Shown here: positions 56,017 through 64,000 of the stretch, piece after piece
Numbering within the stretch: position 1 is the first letter of the stretch
How the letters are laid out: the number at the start of each line of letters is the position of its first letter
Assembly: GCF_000226115.1 (NCBI RefSeq)
Contig: NC_016460.1
Span: 3,844,001 to 3,908,000, forward strand
Direction: 5' to 3'
DNA: 64,000 nt
Source: Thermothielavioides terrestris NRRL 8126
Taxonomy: Eukaryota > Ascomycota > Sordariomycetes > Sordariales > Chaetomiaceae
Position numbers and translations under genes: made by a program
Notes under the pieces: model-generated
The model's input: the letters and a program-made list of their open reading frames with translations, nothing else
Database searches by the model: none
Told to the model about the DNA's origin: nothing

Positions 56017-58493
56017 TCACGCCCACACGACACCAAACCCGCTCTTCAACGCGGCGTCGCCGCCCACCGCAGACACCGGCGCCGGCACCAGTCCCAACCC
56101 AAACCCCTCCTCAGCGGCACCGGTCACGCTACCACCACCACCACCACCATGCCCACTCCACGCCTCACTTGCCCCGACCCTCTCAACCGACCGAGGACCC
56201 GGTCCCGGTCCTGGCCCAGGCTCCGGCGCCGTATGTGTCCCTACCTCCTCCGTCCCTATCATCCACCCCTCGTTTCCTCCAGGCCCCGCACCCGCCCCCG
56301 CACTCGCGGCAGCCACCACCACCGCCGCCGGCGGCTCACCCTCCTCCAGCTGCGCATACTCCTCCTCCAGCAGATTCGCCACGGCGTCGGCCTGCCGTAT
56401 GCCCGTCTCCATGTACAGCGTGCGGAGCCGGCCGACAACGTATGCGCGCATCTCTGCGTCGCTGTTGCCGCCGCCGCCGCCGCTGTTGCTGCTGTTGCCG
56501 CTGCTGCCACCGCTGCCGCTGTCCATCGATGATGATAATGACGACGACGACGACGACGCCGCTGCCGTCGACATACCCACGACAAACAGCGGCCACACGA
56601 CGGCACTCGTGGCCGAGGCGAGGAGCATGTACCGCTCGGCCTCGGCCTCGCGGTCGCGGGCGCGGGTGACGTCGAGGACGGTGAGTCCCGAGGGGGACAG
56701 GGAGGAGGAGGAGGAGGCGGTGTGCTGGTGTTGTCGCGTGTGGGAGAGATGATGCTGTTGTTCGGGCGTGGCCGACAGCGGGCTGTAGGCGGCGGTGCTG
56801 GTCGAGTCGGAGGAGGACGAGGCGGTGGAGCGGGCGGAGGGGGAGGTCGGAGGGGACGGGGTCTGGAGGATCTCGACGGTTGCGATGGGCGGCGAGTCGC
56901 CGTCGGCGCTGTCGATGCTGCCGTCGGCCGCGTTCATGAGGCCGAGTTGTTGCGGCACGCTGGCGACGACGTCGCGGACCAGGTGCTTGAGTTTCCTGCG
57001 CGCTTTGTGGTATTCATCCAGGTACCGGGTCGCGTCGACGCCGGCGGGGAAGCTAGTGAGGCTCTGGGAGACTGTGGAGAGAACGGTTTCGAGGAGAAGG
57101 ATCCTGGTGGTAAGGATGTAGTTCCACACATTGGCGTGGTGCGGGGACGAATAGAGGCGGCAAATGCCGCCGAAGACGGCCGGGTGCTGTTGCTTCACCT
57201 TGAATGTCCGGTATTTCCAGGACGCTGGAAGCTGAGCGGTCAGGTTCTCGAATTCCCGGTCAATGGTAAGTAGTCTCTCCACGATGGTTTCGGGATCGGT
57301 TGGACTGTCGCCGCTCTTGATCTCGTAGCGCAGCTGCAGAACCTGCCAAAGCAGCGGCATCAACCGCTTGTCCGGGTTGTTCCCTGCGTCCGATGTCCGC
57401 GACATTTCGTGCCAGAGCTCGATCAGATACTCAGGCATGGGCATGCTCCGTTGGATGCAGCTGATGATGACTCTCTGGCACAGCATGGAGAACATCCTCC
57501 GCCCTGCCCGCGTCCGGAACTGGGCTGGCCCCCGCATCCGGGCGAGGAGCGCCGCCCCGTTGACATGATCCTGGAAGGCCTCGACCGTCGGCGTTCGCGA
57601 CGGGTTCTCCGTCATCATCTCGAAGACGCCGAGGATGAGGACAGACAGCATTGTGCTGTCCTTGACGGCCTCTGCAGGGTCCTGCAAGGCGTGATTTATC
57701 AACCGGAGTGCGGCTCCGTACGACTTTCTCGCGGCATCCATCAGCTCTGGCGAACGCGTCGTGCCCGCAAACCCCATGAGGCCGACGGCGGTCATGCTCG
57801 CGAGGACGCCGTCAACCTGGCGCTCTGGTAATGAGGACGAGGGCTTCCAGACGTCGGTGAGGAAGTCGAATTTCTGGTGCGAGACCGTCTCTTCGGCGTT
57901 CACGTATCGCGAGAAGAAGTAGGCGAGGCCGTGCTCTTGGCACGCCGGCGCAAGGTTGTACACCTGGGCCATCGGCGGTGTCACCGGCCAGCTCCCTGAT
58001 TCGGGCGACATCAACATGCTGCCGTCGTCGTGATGCCCGGAATCTCGGCACATTGAACTGCTCGCCACCGGCGAGGGCGGGACGGTCAGGGACAGTTTTC
58101 TGACGCGGGGCTCGGGGGTGGCTGACAGCCGGCCTTCCGAGTCGGAGGGCGTGGCCGGTGGTGAGAGGCCGAGCTTGGCAGCCTTCTTGAGGGTCCTCGC
58201 ATTGTGCTTTTCGCGTACATGCTCGCTCTCATCACGGAACATGAGATCCACGAGGTTGCGGTAGCCGGGACATCTCAGCTGCCTTTTTGCGCACTGGCCG
58301 CATCCCGGCTGCCCCTGGTCACACTTTGAGCTGTCTGTCAGCAGACCGATGACACACGATCAGGAGGAGCGGCTGAGCGTGGCGTTGTTGTTTGGCGCGG
58401 CGACCACTCCTGGGGACACGGAGCCGGACTTACGCGGATCTTGCGGACGCGGCAGTTGGAGCATCCCTTGCTTGGCTTCCCGCAATAAACCAT
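56017..58493 (-). CDS. Zn2Cys6 fungal transcription factor (788 aa, 2 exons)
   Basis: Exons 58493-58434 and 58323-56017; the 110-nt intron (donor GTAAGT, branch TGCTGAC) splits the zinc cluster. The joined start MVYCGKPSKGCSNCRVRKIR plus CDQGQPGCGQCAKRQLRCPG gives Cys11, 14, 21, 28, 31 and 38, the exact CX2CX6CX6CX2CX6C spacing of a binuclear zinc DNA-binding domain. A middle region of about 350 residues (AYFFSRYV, SASMTAVGL-like LASMTAVGLMGFAGTTRSPE, ARKSYGAALRLINHALQDPA, STMLSVLILGVFEMM, HVNGAALLARMRG) matches the fungal-specific activation domain PF11951. The C-terminal third is low complexity (Ser, Gly and Pro-Gly repeats). It is a nuclear regulator of unknown targets; neighbours do not form an obvious regulon. 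Confidence 0.92.
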
Positions 58494-58850
58494 GGCGAAG
58501 GGATGGGCAGGATGCCGAAGGTGCCAGCAAGGCCAGGAAGGGCGGCGCGTCTCGCGGCGCAGTCGATCTCTTCCGTAGCATCCAACGAGGGGGCTGAAGC
58601 CTCGCGGGTAGCGCCGTGGTGGGCAAAAGGTTACGTGTGCCGCCGTATAATCCAGGCCCCGGCCGCAGGTAACTCACAGCAGGCAGAACCTATGAATACG
58701 GTTGGGCGTAACTCGGTCAGGAAGGTGCTGGGCGGAGCACGGGGCAAGCCGGCTGGAGCCGCGCGCGGGATGCTTGGGTCGACTGTCTCGGACGGAATGT
58801 TGGGGAAATGCCTACACAGTAGAGGGGAGCCTGCAGATCCGGATGGCAAT

Positions 58851-58902
58851 GGACGGTCGACGACTTCTTTAAGCTCTGGACGGTCGACGACTTCTTTAAG
58901 CT
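58851..58902. repeat. Short direct repeat
   Basis: GGACGGTCGACGACTTCTTT followed by AAGCT occurs twice with a period of 27 bases (58851-58875 and 58878-58902). It looks like a simple local duplication. Confidence 0.85.
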
Positions 58903-59981
58903 GGATCTGGTGGGTGTGGTGCTGTGGTGCGGTTGCTGGAGGCCGCAGCAACGATCGCGGGGGGGCGCGGCGTGCGTCGTCCCGAGCTCCCGTATGCCGG
59001 CCGCCCGGCGTGATGCGAGTCGCTACACACCTAAAATCCTCGCTCCGCAGCCTGTAAGGGCTCCGGGAAGCCCTGGCGTGGAGGTGCAGTCGTGGCGCGT
59101 GTAGGGCGGGCCCCCCAAGAACCATGCGCAGCAGCCCCCCGGCGCCTGCCGACTGCGCGATAACTCAACCGAAACACAGCCCCTGGATCGCGCCCCCGGT
59201 GGCAGAGCCTCCAGTTATCCGGGTACCTGGGGCACTTGCGCGTGTGGCGGTCATGGTCGAGGAACGGCGCGGCAGCGAGGTCTGGTCCAGGTCTGGTGTC
59301 GTGAGTGTAATAAGCTCCGTCGTGCAAAGTCCGGAGTACCGGGCTAACCAGTGCTGGCCCACGGCGGGGGAAGCAGCAGGGGTATTTCCTCATTCGGCTA
59401 CCTGTGCGAGGGCATTTTCAGTGCTCACAGCCCTCCCCCCGGAAAGTTTAAACCTTTGCCTGCGCCGCTCATTGGTCGGCCAGTGTTCCGACAAGCGAGA
59501 CGAGGCGCACTCGCCACAGACACGCGCCGAGAGCGTGCAACTGAGGCATGCGCGAGCGAATTGTTCCAGAAAGCCATCTTCTGCCTTTGCGTCAGGCGTG
59601 GTTGCTCAGGGAACTTTGAAGTTGACTGCAGGCGTCATTGGTTCGGCAGCGGTCTCGGTGATCCTTCCCATCAGGAGGCAGCTGTGAGATTCATGATGCC
59701 TCCCGCTGAGGACTGATGGAGGAGGAGCATGGTGTTTGTGTCGGGTGTTGCGAACTCGCAAGATGCACCTAACGTCCCAGGTGGTCATTCAACCATCCGT
59801 CCCTACCTGGTATGCTGTCCCGATAATGTTATGTATCCGGAAAAGTGTTGCATGGTCTTTGCAGAGGACTCTGCGAAGTGGGGGCCACTTCAAATGAGCT
59901 CCAGTTGTTGATGGTGTGGAATCTGGAATCGTGCTATGCATGAGGCGCAGGTTTGGGGGCTTGTTCACCCAGGGTCGTGGT

Positions 59982-60366
59982 TATAGAGGTCCCGCCAAGA
60001 CTAATTTCGGAGGTTGCCGCTTACAAGTATTTACAATCGCCACGGGGTAAGCAGGGCCGCGACGACTTAGAGCAATATCGACAATACACAATCGCAAAGA
60101 CTCGTAGCAACAACTTTACTAAACCTCAACTAAATCGAAAAAAAAAGAAAACGAAGTTAACCTGTACCCTAACCTTAACCCTTACCCTAACCTTAACCCG
60201 AATCCTAACTAGCGGGGGGCTGGCGCCGCCCCCCGTACCCCCGGCGAACTAACCCGTGGCTAACCCGTGGCGATAGTGCAAACCCCTTGGCGGTCTTGGC
60301 GGGGTACTGACGCTGTAAAAACATTGCCGACAATTGGCCGAAATTAGTCTTGGCGGGACCTCTATA
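59982..60366 (-). mobile_element. MITE-like element, copy 3 (inverted)
   Basis: 385 nt with perfect 29-nt terminal inverted repeats (59982-60010 and 60338-60366) that differ from copies 1 and 2 only near the tip (TATAGAGG instead of TAAAGAGG). Orientation is opposite: ACATTGCCGACAATTGGCCG lies at the right end, the GC hairpin at about 60212-60235, telomere-like CCCTAACCTTAACCC units at 60156-60208, and the A-run on the left. TA at both ends. Confidence 0.9.
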
Positions 60367-60870
60367 ACCTCCAGCTCACCTAGATCCTCGGTCACACAGC
60401 CCTACACCACACACACTCGATCAAACCCAGATAGGGAAAGCGTATCAACTGTGCAGGCGCATGCATGGCGCGGGCCACACAATAGTTGGTTCACTATCGG
60501 CTTGGGAAATTGCGCCGCCGGGAGGGATCTCATGAGCTAAGGGAGGACAACACAACTCCAGAAGCCTCGACCAACCGAACTCGAGCTCACGTTGGTTGAC
60601 CGTGCAGTGCCCAGTTCTATGCACGACTACCCCGTACCGAAGGTCAGACGCAAGTCCTGAACTTTCGTCAACTGCTTCTGAGTAATGGACCCGGCAGTGA
60701 CTGCAACGGAGTCAAAAACACGGAAGTACACGAACTTCAATTATCATACACGCATTATGCAGAGAATGGAACTAGGAAGGCTACCCAGAACCTCCGAAAA
60801 GAGCGAGTCAACGCGCCCGGCTTCGACCAGCTGATACCAGCACCGCCCAGGTCTCGGTCTCCGTCCCGAC

Positions 60871-62516
60871 TCACGGGAAGATGGAGAACAGTTGCGATCC
60901 GTCAGTAGGACACGGGCCTGAATCAAGCCTGCCATTCCCGGGGAGGATGCAGGTCTTGTTGTTCTCGCTCAGCGGTGCAAATGCGAAGCTGGTCTGCCCA
61001 ATGAACGGGAACAATTGGCTGGTATCGGTTTCACCGCCTGCGGACCCGTCAGTGGGAATAACAAACGAAGACAGGGAAAGAGTTGGCAAGCACATACTAC
61101 CGTCGGCGCGGCCGCCGCACGAAAACAGGGTGACAGTGTCGCCCGCCTGCCGCCTGCCGTCAAAGCTGATACAGCCCTGGGTCTAGAAACATCACGTTTA
61201 GCTGGCGCTGCCTTCATCACAGGAATCTCGTGTGGCAAACTTACCAATGCGCTGACAACCAACGCAGCCGGCTGGCTCGGGTTGGGCTTATTGTGCTTGC
61301 CCTGCGTGATGACATCCCACTTCTCGTTGGGTGAGCCCGAGCACGTCACCAACGAGATGGGAATCAGGTTCTCGCGGAAGTCGCCAGCCGTTGGGTCGAT
61401 GAACAGACACTGTCCGTTCGGGGCACGGATCGAGACACTGCTAAATGCCCGCGTGGCCGTCGCGTCGCGCTGCTGCGCCTCCGCGACCGCCGTTGGCTGC
61501 AGAGTGCCGCCGGCCCGTGAGACCGGCACGGGGTCGGTGGGATTTACCGTGGGGATCCCGCTGGTCCCAGCCCCCGCTCCACCTCCGTTTCCTGTTGCCG
61601 ACGCGGAGACGGTCGTCTGAGCGGCAGTCGCAGTAGTCGAACTCTGAGCCTGTGCGTTGCCGCTGCTCTGGGCTGGCGCGACAGTGACGGTCCGCGTCGT
61701 TCGGGGGCAAGTCGATGTCGACTGTGCGGCGCTACCGTTGTTGCCATTGCTGCCACTGCTGACGGCGTTCGTCGTGTTGTTGCCGCCTGTGCTTGCTGCA
61801 GCGCCACCAAAGGTGAATGACTGATTGGCATCGCCTTCGTTACACGTGGCTATGTCAATGACGTTGCCCTTCACAACAAGGCAAGACCCGTCCTGGTTTT
61901 GAGGTTTGAGGGCGAGGGGCCCAGCACTGCCGTTAAAGGCGAAAAGTTGTGAGTTGGTGACTTCGCCGCCTGAAGAATGCATCAGTACGGAGAGTACGGA
62001 GAAACAAATGTTCATGTCCCAGGCAACACGTACTTCCGTCAGCCCGACCACCGCAAGAGAAGAGGAGGACCTGGTTCCCGGCCTGTCTCCGAGGATCAAA
62101 GTTGAAGCAGGCCTGCGTCAGGGTGCTGACGATAAGCATAACATTGTTGCCCGTGATATGCTTGCCAGCCGTGATCACGTCCCAGCCTTGTCCGTCGGTT
62201 GACCCGCAGGCGGCGACTTGGATCGGAGTCAGGTTGGCACGGAAGTCGCCCGAGAGTTTATCAACAAACAGGCATCTTCCGTCCGATGTCTAGAGTCCTG
62301 GTTAGCCAGCAATTCCGGCGCCCATCCAGTGCCCCGGTCCGATTGGAATAACCACACCTTTATCTGAACATTGGAGAAGGCTCGAGTAGCACCGTTGTCC
62401 CGCTGCTGCGCTTCAGCGGTGGCAGCTTCGTCCAGCGAATCGACGGTTCTAAGCTGAAGGGGAGTAGAGCTAACAACTGCGGCCCAGACGAGCAACGAAG
62501 AGAACGAAAGAACCAT
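60871..62516 (-). CDS. Secreted protein with duplicated lectin-like (ricin-B-type) unit (463 aa, 5 exons)
   Basis: Exons 62516-62358, 62289-62034, 61969-61245, 61182-61098, 61037-60871; introns 60-68 nt. A signal peptide (MVLSFSSLLVWAAVVSS) is followed by two homologous units joined by a Ser/Thr/Asn/Gly-rich linker. Each unit starts with an AEAQQRD-x-ATRAFS block, then GxCLF(V/I)D, GDFRxNLxPI, WDVIT-x-GKH, TQ-x-C-x-(N/S)-FD, then RRQAG and LFSCGGRADGSGE, and closes with SQLF and a (D/N)-x-(N/S)-x2-F-type end (ANQSFTF; GSQLFSIF). The C-x-F/D, Q-x-F and W-D pattern resembles beta-trefoil lectin domains, so sugar binding is likely but unproven. No catalytic domain is seen. The same intron in the same phase follows RADG in both units, so the duplication happened with its intron. 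Confidence 0.85.
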
Positions 62517-64000
62517 GGCTGCGTCCACGGGTATAAGGGAGTGTCTAGCCGGGGATGTTCCTCCGGGGTGGTCGCAAGGAAAGAATGGATGCCTGTCCAG
62601 CAGACAGGTCAAGGAAAGGAAAAAGGTACAAGAACTTAAGGGACGACACTACTCATGAACAGCACATCACCGTGAACCACTCAAATGAGATGCTGGTTCT
62701 GGAAAGTCGCAGAGGCAGGAGGCGGCCTGGGTGGACTACTTATGCCCACGATAGCTTCATTCCTAGGACTTTGGAAGCCGTAGGTAGGCGCCGACCCAGG
62801 AGTTGGTTGCCATTCCAACACTCCAATGACACCTCGATCCTAAGATTAGGGGGACTTCTGAGCTTCACGAGAGAGTTTCATGACCTCCCTTAGCGTGCAG
62901 GGCCACTTGCACAGGCCGAATTGGTGCAGCCCCTGTTGTACAGTACATGTGTTGACCAGCGGGATGAAGGGCCAGGAGGGCTCAGAGCGAATCATTTAAT
63001 TGCCCAAACAACCGGGTGTGCGGTCGGGCAACGCCCAGCTGCTTCCTACGTCAAGGTTTCCCAGCAGGACGGCGCGTAGAAACACGCCGGCGGCACAATG
63101 ACAATCCTACCTAGTAGTTTCGGCCAGTTGGGATGCAGCCTCGCAATGCTTGTGGCACATCTCCCGAGATCCTGCCCGCCTACTTTGCTCGAGAATAACG
63201 GGCGGCCGTGGAGGGGGGACTGGGATACTGAAACGGTACCTGTAAGAGAGTTGCCAAGCCCGGCGCCTGAGGTGCGCTAGTGGACGACCGGCGCAGCTGC
63301 CGTCTCATGTTTTGCAGCTTGGTGTGACAGGGGGCCGGGGCTTTCGAACATATACTAGTTTGTTGAACAACACCCTTGCAGTTCCCACGAGAATCGCCCG
63401 AGCGATCTGAAGATCGCAGTCTGTCTCCGTCCCGCAAGTCCCCACAGGCCACATGTTGGATGCAAGAACAAGGTCCAGCACGCAGTCATGGAACTTTATT
63501 TTCCCCTGGCGCCCATGCTCCTCCTGGGGCACAGGAGAAGAGTGTCTCGAACGCAGGTGAGCTGCTTGATTTGGCCCTTCAGGGGCACACCGTTTGTTGG
63601 ATCCTTCTGGCGTTGTTCCAGTCTCCATGCTCGAAAAACTGCAGAGTGCCTGAAAAGAATGGTCAGTCAACCGGGGGACTTCCTGTGCACAACTTCCGTC
63701 CACCATTCGAGCGAAAAGTACACAGCATGCGGCTCAGAACTGTGCATGCAGATGCCCTCGTAATCTCGGCATGACGGCTTCTTCAGCCAGAAAGATGCCA
63801 GTCTTCCAGTTGCTTCGACGTCCTCAACATCAAAGTGCCCGTCGTACTCGACCAGGCGAACCAGAAGTCAAGAAGCTGCATTCCGGGAACAGCAGAGTTG
63901 CTGATTGCTTGGTTGGTCACATGGCTCAACCAATGGCAACAGAGAGCCCAACTTTCTGGGGGTTAGGGTTACCTGCCGGTTGGCGGTGAGGGCCGCAGCC
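62517..64000. other. Right-end intergenic region
   Basis: 1.5 kb with the presumed promoter of the lectin-like gene and no further gene recognised. A short telomere-like patch GGGGGTTAGGGTTACC lies at about 63957-63972. Short frames at 63305-63774 on both strands carry no motif. Confidence 0.5.

Larger units (their letters stand above)
58494..60870. other. Intergenic region with one inverted-repeat element
   Basis: 2.4 kb without a recognised gene. It contains a 25-bp direct repeat (58851-58902) and MITE-like copy 3 (59982-60366). Longer open frames at 58392-59687 follow GC composition and show no motif. Confidence 0.55.

Overview
The window reads as nuclear DNA of a filamentous ascomycete, most likely Sordariales, family Chaetomiaceae. 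The reasons are short GT-AG introns (about 50-320 nt) with CTAAC/CTGAC-type branch sites, GC-rich exons, a fungal gene set (trifunctional trp1, ATG1, NUP188, a Zn2Cys6 regulator, a DUF1996 protein), a retroelement riddled with TAG/TAA codons in an AT-rich block as left by RIP, and a NUP188 whose start and end closely resemble thermophilic Chaetomiaceae Nup188 as I remember it. Species cannot be fixed from the sequence alone. All exon models come from reading splice sites and family conservation by eye. Every multi-exon model given here sums to a whole number of codons.

Layout. 1-6.2 kb is a dead Ty3/gypsy chromovirus-type retrotransposon on the + strand (gag end, protease, RT, RNase H, integrase, chromodomain in order). 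6.2-8.1 kb is a gene-free transition from AT-rich to GC-rich DNA. After that come 15 protein genes: secreted DUF1996 protein (+), ATG1 (+), zeta-toxin-type P-loop protein (+), Dal5-like MFS transporter (-), RhoGAP (-), TIM9 (+), NUP188 (-), trp1 (+), BRCT-WGR protein (+), USE1 SNARE (-), NDUFAF7-type mitochondrial methyltransferase (+), PTM1-like seven-TM Golgi protein (-), U-box cyclophilin (+), KNH-like membrane protein (-), Zn2Cys6 transcription factor (-); then a sixteenth, a secreted protein with a duplicated lectin-like unit (-). Head-to-head pairs share promoters: NUP188/trp1, USE1/NDUFAF7, PTM1-like/cyclophilin.

These are mostly unrelated housekeeping genes (autophagy, nuclear pore, mitochondrial import and complex I assembly, tryptophan synthesis, ER/Golgi traffic, splicing-linked folding). 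I see no biosynthetic cluster, defence island or operon-like system.

The less ordinary material is: a three-copy family of short inverted-repeat elements (TA target sites, internal telomere-like repeats, a GC hairpin); a 19-bp tandem array joined to TTAGGG-like repeats and a long T-run; a BRCT-WGR protein with no PARP catalytic domain; a secreted protein built by internal duplication that kept its exon structure; a GC-AG intron; and a perfect CPC1/Gcn4 site upstream of trp1. I found no tRNA, rRNA or CRISPR array.
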